From contig JBCBRS010000009.1 of NCBI GenBank assembly GCA_039819545.1, positions 61,134 to 125,133 on the forward strand: 64,000 bases of DNA, given 5' to 3'. Position numbers and translations under genes: made by a program. Positions 1 through 7,583 of this stretch are shown piece after piece; position 1 is the first letter of the stretch, and every line of letters begins with the position of its first letter. The stretch comes from CALLPQ01 sp039819545. Lineage in GTDB: Bacteria > Pseudomonadota > Alphaproteobacteria > Caulobacterales > Parvularculaceae. The notes under the pieces were generated by a model, which worked only from the letters and a program-made list of their open reading frames with translations, was not told the origin of the DNA and made no database searches.

Positions 1-538
1 CCAAGAGGATCAAAACGATGGAAGGCGGAATAATCTGGCCCAGGGTGCCAGCCGCCGCGATAGACCCCGTGGCAAAGGCAGGATCATAACCGCGCCGTAA
101 CATGGTCGGTAGACTGAGCAACCCCATGGTCACCACGGTTGCGCCCACAATGCCCGTGGACGCGGCCAGGAGCGCCCCCACGATTGTCACTGAAATGCCA
201 AGACCGCCACGCAGCCCGCCAAAAAGCTTTGCCATAGCATCAAGCAAGTCCTCCGCGATGCGAGATTTCTCGAGGATCACCCCCATCAAGATAAAGAGCG
301 GTACCGCAATCAGTGTTGTGTTGGTAACCGCGCCAAATATTCTTTGCGGGAACGGTTTGAGAAAACTCACATCAAACACGTTAAAGGCCATACCGATAAC
401 GGCGAAGAGAAGAGCGGTACCTGCAAGACTGAACGCCGCCGGAAAACCGAGTAGGAGGAGGGCGCACAACACCAGGACCATCACAATATCGAGGTAAGGC
501 ACCACGACACACGGGCAAATGGCAAGGGCCTCCATCAT
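1..538 (-). CDS. dctM: TRAP transporter large permease DctM, partial
   Basis: This is the N-terminal part (about 179 residues) of the large membrane subunit of a tripartite ATP-independent periplasmic transporter; the rest runs off the left edge. It is made of hydrophobic helices, with the family-typical stretch PLFILMGVILEKS and, later, a Gly/Ala-rich segment followed by GQIIPPS, all characteristic of DctM. The start is ATG at 538, overlapping the DctQ stop (535-537) in an ATGA arrangement, which implies translational coupling. DctM forms the ion-driven substrate channel and works with DctQ and the periplasmic DctP encoded just upstream. The family is clear; the substrate is not. Confidence 0.93.
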   Translation of the reverse strand, partial: MMEALAICPCVVVPYLDIVMVLVLCALLLLGFPAAFSLAGTALLFAVIGMAFNVFDVSFLKPFPQRIFGAVTNTTLIAVPLFILMGVILEKSRIAEDLLDAMAKLFGGLRGGLGISVTIVGALLAASTGIVGATVVTMGLLSLPTMLRRGYDPAFATGSIAAAGTLGQIIPPSIVLILL

Positions 539-1395
539 TGAGCCCCCTTATGCTGACTGGGGCCAAGATCGGTTGAAGACAGGCGCCCAAGTGTTGCAAC
601 TGACGCCATTGCCAGCGAAAAGCCGCCCAGCATCAAAAAGACGGCGAAGGCAGGAATCAGCGATTTCAGTAGAAAGAGGAGTTGTACCCCCGAGGACTCG
701 TTTGAGCCTTCCGTGGCGGCCCAGGACGCGAACACATAGGGCGCTGCCGCCCAAAGCAATAGCAGACAGACAGGAAAGAGAAGGAAATAGGTGCCGTACA
801 GATTGATCCACGCCTTCATGCGGTCGGAAGCACCGCGGTAGAAAATATCGACGCGCACGTGATCATCGGTAAGGAGCACATAGCCCGCCGCCAGCAAAAA
901 CACCGTACCGTGAAAATAGGTGATGCTTTCCTGCATCCAGATAAAGCTGACTCCGAAGACATAGCGCAGAATAACAACCGTAAACTGAACACTTGCCATC
1001 AAAATAGTCAGCCACATGGCGGTACGCCCGGCAGCCTTCGTCAGTGGCTGTGTAATGGCAATACTGGTGGTGGCCCAGCGTGTGGGTCCACCGGTCAGGG
1101 CCATAATGATGGCAAAGGAGACCATCATCCCCGTCCAAATCAGGAGACTGCCGGGGAGACCGACGAGTAAAGGCGCCGGTATGGCAGTCAGAAACAAGGT
1201 TCCAAGGCCGACACTTGCCAAAACCTTGATCAACCAGATCAGGCTCGCCAAGCGCGGCCCGGCATTGAGGCGTTCTGCAGCAAGAATGCTGGCTGGTAAA
1301 AAGAGCATTGGGAAAAGAACGGCCGCCGCGAGCCAGACGCTGATCGAACCGACAAGAGAGAGCGCTGTCATGGCAACACCGGTTGGTACTTGCAC
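535..1395 (-). CDS. dctQ: TRAP transporter small permease DctQ, N-terminally extended
   Basis: 286 residues. The conserved DctQ core starts near residue 115 and shows the typical RYVFGVSFIWMQE and DDHVRVDIFY segments with four predicted helices. The first 110 residues add about three more hydrophobic helices (roughly 8-36, 50-70 and 74-103), so the protein is well above the 160-200 residues common for DctQ. Enlarged small permeases are known in the COG4665-type (mannitol/chloroaromatic or keto-acid) TRAP systems. It lies between DctP (30-nt gap) and DctM (4-nt overlap) in one operon. DctQ docks the binding protein and stabilises DctM. Confidence 0.9.
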   Translation of the reverse strand: MQVPTGVAMTALSLVGSISVWLAAAVLFPMLFLPASILAAERLNAGPRLASLIWLIKVLASVGLGTLFLTAIPAPLLVGLPGSLLIWTGMMVSFAIIMALTGGPTRWATTSIAITQPLTKAAGRTAMWLTILMASVQFTVVILRYVFGVSFIWMQESITYFHGTVFLLAAGYVLLTDDHVRVDIFYRGASDRMKAWINLYGTYFLLFPVCLLLLWAAAPYVFASWAATEGSNESSGVQLLFLLKSLIPAFAVFLMLGGFSLAMASVATLGRLSSTDLGPSQHKGAQ

Positions 1396-1425
1396 CTAGG
1401 CGCGGCAAAGGAAGAGCGTGGGGGC

Positions 1426-2565
1426 TTAGAGTGAAAAGACATCGCGCCGGATCGCCATATAGGGTTCATCGGAAATACCAGACCAGATCTGCGAGCGTCT
1501 GAGCGCTGCCTTGTAGCTATCAAAAATGCGGGCCGAAATATCATCGCTGGCGGCGACTTCCTCAAGCACCGTTTTGGCTTCACGGGCGGCAGCGGCCATC
1601 ACGTCATCTGGAAATTGGCGAAGGTCCACGCCGTGCTCATTGATTAACTGGTCGAGGGCAATACCGTTAAAATGGCCGTATTCAGCAACGGACAGATGGT
1701 TGGCTTGGTGACAGGCGGCCCGGATGATGGCTTGCTCCTGGGCTGACAATCCCTGCCAGAGATCGAGATTGATCCCCACACCGAGTTGCGCGCCCGGCTC
1801 GTGAAAGCCTGGCCAATAGTAATATTTTGCCTCGCGGTAAAAGCCAAAGGCGAGATCGTTCCATGGGCCCACCCATTCGGTACCGTCGATCGCCCCAGAT
1901 TGCAGCGCCTGGTAAAGTTCCCCGCCCGAGAGGGTGACGGCGGCACCACCCAATCGGCGCAGAACCTCGCCTCCGAGACCGGGCATACGAACCTTCAGCC
2001 CCCGGATGTCTTCAAGGCTATTGATAGGCTTTTTGTACCAGCCACCAAGCTGGTGCCCGGTATTGCCAGCGGCGAATACTTTCAGGTTAAACCGGCTGGC
2101 AAGTTCATCCCATAACTCCTGACCACCGCCAAACTCCGTCCAGGCGGAAATCTCCGTTGCTGTCATGCCAAAGGGAACAGCGGTGAAAAACGGATAGGCG
2201 GCGGACTTGCCCACCCAGTAATATTCTGCGCCGTGATAAAGATCCGCCGAGCCGTTAGAGACAGCATCAAAACTTTCAAAAGCGGGCACAAGTTCACCGG
2301 CGGCGTACACAACAACCTTCAAAAGACCGCCGCTCATTTGCGTGATAAAGGCCGCCGTGCGTTCAGCCATGGTGCCAAGGCCAGGGAAGTCTTTTGGCCA
2401 GGTGGTGACCATTTTCAGCGTGCGCGGGGTAATTGAGCCGCAGGCGGCATTCGTGCCTTCGCCTACGGGGGTTGCCCCCACCCTGGCATAATCACCGCAA
2501 TCGCACCCTGCCAGCAGAGAGGCAGCACCAACCGTGCCCCCGGTCAGCAAATCTCGTCGTTTCAT
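1426..2565 (-). CDS. TRAP transporter periplasmic substrate-binding protein (DctP/TakP-like)
   Basis: 379 residues. The N-terminus MKRRDLLTGG carries paired arginines, and L-A-G-C at 18-21 resembles a lipobox, so export by Tat with lipid anchoring is possible. The mature part reads as a DctP-family binding protein: KMVTTWPKDFPGLG near the start of the domain, an YHGAEYYWVGK region, LKVRMPGLGGEVLRRLG, and GAIDGTEWVGPWND, where family members place substrate-contacting Arg and Trp residues. The sequence resembles the keto-acid/mannitol-chloroaromatic group (TakP, FcbT1) more than C4-dicarboxylate DctP; this is inferred from motifs. It is the first gene of the operon and probably sets substrate specificity. 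Confidence 0.9.
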   Translation of the reverse strand: MKRRDLLTGGTVGAASLLAGCDCGDYARVGATPVGEGTNAACGSITPRTLKMVTTWPKDFPGLGTMAERTAAFITQMSGGLLKVVVYAAGELVPAFESFDAVSNGSADLYHGAEYYWVGKSAAYPFFTAVPFGMTATEISAWTEFGGGQELWDELASRFNLKVFAAGNTGHQLGGWYKKPINSLEDIRGLKVRMPGLGGEVLRRLGGAAVTLSGGELYQALQSGAIDGTEWVGPWNDLAFGFYREAKYYYWPGFHEPGAQLGVGINLDLWQGLSAQEQAIIRAACHQANHLSVAEYGHFNGIALDQLINEHGVDLRQFPDDVMAAAAREAKTVLEEVAASDDISARIFDSYKAALRRSQIWSGISDEPYMAIRRDVFSL

Positions 2566-2928
2566 GGCCTGCGTTTCCTGTTTTACGCGACCATAGGCGG
2601 TGCTGCGCCGGGACCAAAGCGCTTTTTACGCGCTGGCTCGTAGTCTTGGGGGTAATTTAGCTCGCCAGGCATCACCGGCAATCACGGTGCGGATTGTTTT
2701 GAATGGTTTTGCCATGACCAATTTTGCAAGCACCAGTTTTATCATCATTGGACCGGGCGATATCTTTCCGCAATGACGGGGCTCCCAATAAGGATTGAGA
2801 AAAGTGTCCGAGGCCGATGGGCTTCTTTTTGGCTGTGAATTGAATGGCAACGGCGGCGTGCTGCCACAAATCCGGCGCTGCGCTGTGCGAGCGCTGGAAT
2901 ACGGTTTTCTCACAAAAAGCAGGAACCC
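2566..2928. other. Intergenic region without a supported gene
   Basis: About 360 bases between the minus-strand TRAP operon and the minus-strand COQ9 gene. It must hold the TRAP operon promoter. A minus-strand frame of 95 codons (2626-2913) exists, but it has no recognisable domain and no good ribosome binding site, so it is not called as a gene. No RNA gene or repeat was seen. Confidence 0.5.
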
Positions 2929-3696
2929 TTAGCTCCCACGACCATAACGCAGGCGCGCAAGGCCCGGGATCAATTGATCACTAACGAATTTACCAGGATC
3001 AATATTCAGATCGCGCCATTGCTTTTTGGCTTTCTCAATCTGCATTACATTTTCGATACGCTGATCAATAAAGTCATCTGTGCGGGTATGGTTATCGCTC
3101 TCATCACCAATCCAGCAGGTGAAGGCGGATGTCCAGACAGCGCTTAGCGTGGCGCGTTTGGTATAGTAATTATAGTCTGTAGACGTATCACCAAGTCCCG
3201 CCCAGATGTGGTCCGCTGTCCGCCAGACCAGACGTGCGCCCGTCGCCGCATAGGGGGGTAGCGCAAGGGTTGCTGCGGCGCGGCGAGCGGCCTCTTTATG
3301 AGGCTCTATGGCCTTGAGCCTTGCGCGGATGGCGAACGCAACTTTTTCACGGATTTTCATTTGCGCGAAATCATCGCTCGTCATCGCCTCCAGCATCGCG
3401 ATGTCTGCATCCTCAGCAAACAGATCAATTGCATCGCGCACACCGCCCGGAAAGATAAGGGCAATCATTGACGACGATACGCCAGCATCTTCGGCTGCCT
3501 CGCGCAGCGCAAGTGTCGTCCAGCCATCAAAGGGGACGGCTTTGACCAGCACATCAAAGACCTGCCGGCGCGCCGTTTCGTGTTGATCTGTGCGAGCCCG
3601 CAGGCGGCGGAGCACGCCCTCGGCGGGCGCGGTCTGCGTCTCGTTGGCATCGGTTTGCGTCATTGAGGGTGCTCTTTCTCTGGTCATTTTTAGCAT
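2929..3696 (-). CDS. coq9: COQ9-family ubiquinone biosynthesis protein
   Basis: 255 residues from the first ATG; the ATG at 3663 (MTQTDANE) is an alternative start. The N-terminal half has the helical, TetR-like fold signature of COQ9 (GWTTLALREAAEDAGVS), and the C-terminal part holds the family hallmark DTSTDYNYYTKRATLS followed by a helix that in COQ9 binds lipid. COQ9 presents ubiquinone intermediates to the COQ7-type hydroxylase. In alphaproteobacteria this family was first described as the rpsU-divergent protein; here rpsU is on the opposite strand nearby, but an MFS gene lies between them. The gene is divergent from that MFS gene. Confidence 0.92.
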   Translation of the reverse strand: MLKMTRERAPSMTQTDANETQTAPAEGVLRRLRARTDQHETARRQVFDVLVKAVPFDGWTTLALREAAEDAGVSSSMIALIFPGGVRDAIDLFAEDADIAMLEAMTSDDFAQMKIREKVAFAIRARLKAIEPHKEAARRAAATLALPPYAATGARLVWRTADHIWAGLGDTSTDYNYYTKRATLSAVWTSAFTCWIGDESDNHTRTDDFIDQRIENVMQIEKAKKQWRDLNIDPGKFVSDQLIPGLARLRYGRGS

Positions 3697-3750
3697 CTAT
3701 TTCGCAAGGGTGACGATACATTGCCAACGCGCTTTGTTACACCCCGGGCT

Positions 3751-4995
3751 ATGGTGACGTTTCTTCGCACAAATGCGCGCTGGATTTTTGGCGGCGTGTT
3801 CCTGACTTTCCTGTCGAGTTTTGGACAGACTTTTTTCATTTCAGCGTCCGTAGCCGAATGGCAAGCCCGGTTTGGCCTGAGCCATGGTGATTTCGGCCTT
3901 GTCTATATGCTGGCGACATTGGGGAGTGCGTTGACGCTCCCTTTCCTCGGCAAGATCGTTGATATCATTCCCGAACACCGGGTCTTGGCTATCATCACGC
4001 CGATTTTAGCGGTGGCGTGCGCGCTTGCAGCGTATGCGCCGTCAGTTCTTGTGCTTGGGGGCGCGCTGTTTTTGTTGCGCCTGATGGGGCAGGGGATGAT
4101 GACCCATGTGGCCCTGACCGCAACCGGGCGCTGGTTTTCGGCGCAGCGTGGGCGCGCCGTCTCGGTTGTTGTTCTTGGCCATCAAGTGGGGGAGGCGACG
4201 TTGCCGCTGGCGTTTGCCGGTATCGCGGTGGCTAATGGATACCAATGGGGCTGGCTCGCAAGTGCGGTGTTTCTAGTGGTTGTGGGGTTGCCGCTTGGCG
4301 TTTGGGCGTTTGCAAAGCCTCGGGTTCGCGCAACAACAACCGGCGCGCAGGATGCGGGCACGGCGCCCGGCTATGACGGTACCCATTGGACGCGGGCGCG
4401 CGTAGTGCGTGACTGGGCGTTCTGGGTGTTACTGTTCAGCGCACTGGCGCCGGGCTTTATCGGCACAACGATTTTCTTCCATCAGGATTATCTGGCGGCA
4501 TTCTACGACTGGCCCGCAGACCTCTTCGCCCGTGCGCTCGCCGTTATGGCGATGACCACAGTTGTTTTTGCCCTGATCAATGGCTGGCTGATAGACCGGT
4601 TCGGGGCCTGTGCGATTTTGCCATTTTTCCTGCTGCCCCTCGGGTTGAGTTGCCTCGTATTGAGCACCAGTGGCACGGGCGCGGCAGTTTTCGGCTTTAT
4701 GGTCCTCCTCGGGGTCAGCTACGGGTTTTCCTCCACGCTGGTGGGGGCCCTCTGGCCGGAAGTGTACGGCACCGCGCATCTGGGGGCCGTGCGCGCCCTT
4801 ATCGTTTCGGCCATTGTGTTGGCCACGGCGGTTGGCCCCGGGCTGACTGGCGCGCTGATCGACCGGGGTATCGACCTACCAGATCAATTGGCGGTGATGG
4901 GCCTCTATTGCTTTGCGCTCAGCGCCGTCATGGTGGTGGTGAGCCAGCGTCTACGCGGACGCCAGCGGGCGGCGCGCGCGGCACCATCGGCCTGA
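3751..4995 (+). CDS. MFS transporter
   Basis: 414 residues from ATG 3751; the frame also has a TTG at 3721 adding ten residues, but MVTFLRTNARWIFGG looks like the natural N-terminus. Twelve hydrophobic segments are visible with the usual central loop (near residues 200-225). The N-terminal half contains SSFGQTFFIS and LRLMGQGMMTHVALTATGRWF, typical of a monocarboxylate/oxalate-antiporter-like group of bacterial MFS proteins. The substrate is unknown. The gene diverges from coq9 and stands alone before rpsU. Confidence 0.85.
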   Translation: MVTFLRTNARWIFGGVFLTFLSSFGQTFFISASVAEWQARFGLSHGDFGLVYMLATLGSALTLPFLGKIVDIIPEHRVLAIITPILAVACALAAYAPSVLVLGGALFLLRLMGQGMMTHVALTATGRWFSAQRGRAVSVVVLGHQVGEATLPLAFAGIAVANGYQWGWLASAVFLVVVGLPLGVWAFAKPRVRATTTGAQDAGTAPGYDGTHWTRARVVRDWAFWVLLFSALAPGFIGTTIFFHQDYLAAFYDWPADLFARALAVMAMTTVVFALINGWLIDRFGACAILPFFLLPLGLSCLVLSTSGTGAAVFGFMVLLGVSYGFSSTLVGALWPEVYGTAHLGAVRALIVSAIVLATAVGPGLTGALIDRGIDLPDQLAVMGLYCFALSAVMVVVSQRLRGRQRAARAAPSA

Positions 4996-5083
4996 ATGAT
5001 GAGCGTTAAAAACGCCCGATAATCTGGTGTGCGGCTATGGACACCCCCATGGCGGTTTGCTATTGCCCGCGTCTGCGATCAAC

Positions 5084-5107
5084 CGGGCGCCAGATGACGG
5101 GCGCCCG
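5084..5107. promoter_or_regulatory. GC-rich hairpin in the rpsU leader
   Basis: CGGGCGCC (5084-5091) pairs with GGCGCCCG (5100-5107), an 8-bp perfect stem with an 8-nt loop, 52 nt upstream of the proposed rpsU start. No T-run follows, so it does not look like a terminator for the MFS gene. A role in rpsU mRNA structure is inference. Confidence 0.35.
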
Positions 5108-5159
5108 CCGACCACATAGCCATTCATGATACCACCCACGATCAAGGGAGACCCTGACC

Positions 5160-5369
5160 ATCGTACAGATTTTTGTCCGCGATAATAATGTCGAGCAGGC
5201 ATTGCGCGCCCTGAAAAAGAAAATGCAGCGGGAAGGGACTTTCCGCGAAATGAAACGCCGGAAGTTTTACGAAAAACCCTCCGAGAAAAAAGCCCGCCAA
5301 AAAGCGGAAGCCGTCCGCCGGGCCCGCAAGCTTGTGCGCAAACGCCTCCAGCGCGAGGGCGGGCTCTAG
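5160..5369 (+). CDS. rpsU: 30S ribosomal protein S21, apparent AUC start
   Basis: 69 codons. The translation VQIFVRDNNVEQALRALKK and the later Lys/Arg-rich EKPSEKKARQKAEAVRRARK are diagnostic of S21. The reading frame is closed by TGA at 5127-5129, and between that stop and the conserved VQIF there is no ATG, GTG or TTG. The codon aligned with the family's Met is ATC at 5160, preceded by the strong Shine-Dalgarno AAGGGAG (5144-5150) at 9-nt spacing. CTG at 5154 is the only other candidate but sits just 3 nt from that site. AUC initiation is therefore inferred; a sequence error at this codon is the alternative. Automated callers could miss or truncate the gene. Confidence 0.9.
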   Translation: MVQIFVRDNNVEQALRALKKKMQREGTFREMKRRKFYEKPSEKKARQKAEAVRRARKLVRKRLQREGGL

Positions 5370-5639
5370 CGCTTGCCCGTTTGCGCTGCGCGAATTTTGC
5401 GGCGAGAAAATACCTATATTTCACCGATTGAGACGATCTCCGCGGGCGAAAGTCCGGGGTTTATTTTATCTGGATGCTGAGTTTGTGAAAACAGAGCGCG
5501 TTGCCGCGCTGCGTCTGCGCTGCGCTTGCCCGAAAATACGGGTGTCAGGCACAACGCTTAATTCCTTGCGTTAAGACCATTTTAACCATGATTGCTGATT
5601 CCTAACGGCTCAGGAATTCAAAGTGTGGGAGGCGTCACG

Positions 5640-6143
5640 GTGCGGTTGGGGCTGTTTGTTGAAATTTTGTTGCCGGTTTTGCTGGTGGGCTGGGCAGCGA
5701 TCATGATCTTTGGGGCGACGGTCAGTACCACGGGATATCGATCGCTCGACCTGTTGCGCGGCGAGCTTGCCGAGCTTGACGAGGGCCTTTCCAAATTGAC
5801 GGCCCACCGCCAGTGGATGGATAACCGTGCGCAGCTTTTGCAATCCGCGGCCCTCGATCCCGATATGGTTGATGAGCGTATTCGCGGTGTCCTCGGCTAT
5901 GCACAAGACGGCGATATGGTCATTACTCGGAAGGATTTGCGTGCCGCAGTGGCAAGGGCCCGCACGGCTATCGATATCCTGCCAGCATCCGCTGCCCTGG
6001 CAAACCTGGCGCCACAGGCCAACACACCTCCTCGGCGCCCCTTACCCACAAGCCCAGATGACGGAATGGTAGGCGCGCCGCCCGCCAAGCCGGTGAGCCT
6101 TGCGGGATTGATCATCGCGCATTGCAACGATTGTTCTGAATAG
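5640..6143 (+). CDS. FtsB/DivIC-family septum formation protein
   Basis: 167 residues from GTG 5640, chosen because GGGAGG lies 7-8 nt upstream; the frame extends back to a TTG at 5592. One membrane helix (residues about 5-27) is followed by a coiled-coil segment (GYRSLDLLRGELAELDEGLSKL) and a conserved-looking DERIRGVLGYAQDGDMVI motif, the pattern of FtsB/DivIC proteins that bridge divisome components in the periplasm. The last 50 residues are Pro/Ala-rich and probably disordered, longer than in typical FtsB. In alphaproteobacteria this gene usually sits just before pdhA, as here. Confidence 0.8.
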   Translation: MRLGLFVEILLPVLLVGWAAIMIFGATVSTTGYRSLDLLRGELAELDEGLSKLTAHRQWMDNRAQLLQSAALDPDMVDERIRGVLGYAQDGDMVITRKDLRAAVARARTAIDILPASAALANLAPQANTPPRRPLPTSPDDGMVGAPPAKPVSLAGLIIAHCNDCSE

Positions 6144-6243
6144 CGCGACGCTAACGTCCCGGTTTAGACCCGTCTCGCCGTCGGCGTCCCCTTGTGGAGG
6201 CGGGTTGGGCGTTTTATGACGGGGGGAACAGACGGAGACCTCC

Positions 6244-7368
6244 ATGGCAAACCCATCGACCAACGGCAAAGCACCAGCAAAAAAGAGCGCAACATCGCGG
6301 CGCCCCGCCAAGAAAAGTGCCCAGAAAACGGCGTCGAAAACGGCGAAGAAATCGACGAAAAAAGCCGCCCCCAATGACGTGGCAAAAGTGCCGCCTTTGT
6401 CGAACCTGACGGCCACGAAGGACGAATTACTGGCCTATTACGAGGATATGCTGTTGATCCGCCGGTTTGAGGAAAAGGCCGGTCAGCTCTACGGCATGGG
6501 CGAGATTGGCGGGTTCTGTCACCTTTATATCGGCCAGGAGGCTGTGGTCGTGGGTATGGAAGCGGTCAAGCAGGACGGCGACCAGGTGATCACCGGGTAC
6601 CGCGACCATGGGCATATGCTGGCCTGCGGGATGGACCCCAAGGGCGTGATGGCCGAACTCACCGGGCGCGAGGGTGGCTATTCCAAGGGCAAGGGCGGCT
6701 CCATGCACATGTTCTCCAAGGAAAAGGAGTTCTATGGCGGCCACGGTATTGTGGGGGCACAAATTCCGCTGGGCACGGGGCTGGCCTTTGCCAACCGCTA
6801 CCGCGACGAGAAAAAAGTCAGCTTTACCTATTTCGGCGATGGCGCCTCGAACCAGGGGCAGGTGTTCGAGGCCATGAACATGGCCCAGCTGTGGAAGCTG
6901 CCCGTGGTGTTTATCATCGAGAATAATCACTATGCCATGGGAACCAGTACCACGCGCTCCCACGCCGATACCCATCTATACCGGCGCGGTGCGTCCTTTG
7001 GTATTCCGGGCATGGAGGTTGATGGCATGGATGTCCTCGCCGTGCGCGAGGCGGGCCGCGAGGCGGTGGAGCACGCGCGCACCGGCGAGGGTCCCTATGT
7101 ACTGGAAATGAAAACCTACCGCTACCGCGGCCACTCCATGTCGGACCCGGCCAAATACCGCACCCGCGAGGAGGTCGACAGCATGCGCGAAAACTCCGAC
7201 CCGATCCGGCGGATCGAAAAGCGGATCATGGACGGTAACCACGCCAGCGAAGCCGACCTCAAAGCCATCGACAAAGACATCAAAGCCACCGTCAAAGCCG
7301 CCGCCGACTTCAGCCAGGAAAGCCCACTACCCGCGCCGGAAGAGCTGTATACGGATATTGTCGCTTGA
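6244..7368 (+). CDS. pdhA: Pyruvate dehydrogenase E1 component, alpha subunit
   Basis: 374 residues; ATG 6244 follows GGAG with 6-nt spacing. The catalytic part shows the E1-alpha signatures: MLLIRRFEEKAGQLYGMG, GGSMHMF, and the thiamine diphosphate motif running from GDGASNQGQVFEA to ENNHYAMG, then YRYRGHSMSDP with the phosphorylation-loop-like region. E1 alpha with E1 beta decarboxylates pyruvate in the PDH complex. Two oddities: the first 50 residues are a Lys/Ala/Ser tail (repeated AKKSA and KKS units) resembling a histone H1 tail, and no pdhB or E2 gene follows; the next gene is an unrelated AT-richer ATPase. In most alphaproteobacteria pdhA, pdhB and pdhC are consecutive. Confidence 0.95.
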   Translation: MANPSTNGKAPAKKSATSRRPAKKSAQKTASKTAKKSTKKAAPNDVAKVPPLSNLTATKDELLAYYEDMLLIRRFEEKAGQLYGMGEIGGFCHLYIGQEAVVVGMEAVKQDGDQVITGYRDHGHMLACGMDPKGVMAELTGREGGYSKGKGGSMHMFSKEKEFYGGHGIVGAQIPLGTGLAFANRYRDEKKVSFTYFGDGASNQGQVFEAMNMAQLWKLPVVFIIENNHYAMGTSTTRSHADTHLYRRGASFGIPGMEVDGMDVLAVREAGREAVEHARTGEGPYVLEMKTYRYRGHSMSDPAKYRTREEVDSMRENSDPIRRIEKRIMDGNHASEADLKAIDKDIKATVKAAADFSQESPLPAPEELYTDIVA

Positions 7369-7583
7369 GGAGGGGGCGGAGCGGATTGTACCGCACTTCT
7401 TAAAGACATGGCCGGTTGATCCTCATTGCGGATATAAAGAACTCGTTGGTCTCTCTTGGCCTGCGCAGCGATTAATAATCTGCGAAAAACAGGTCAATAC
7501 GGATGGTGCGTAGCTACTCACTCTTGGTTATATTTCACCAAATTGCGCGATAAATTTGCAGAGATCCAATCGGACGGAAAAAA

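Noticed and set aside
2626..2913. 95-codon open frame on the minus strand between the TRAP operon and coq9
   Set aside because: No good ribosome binding site, no domain, biased composition; a small protein starting at 2712 inside it cannot be supported.
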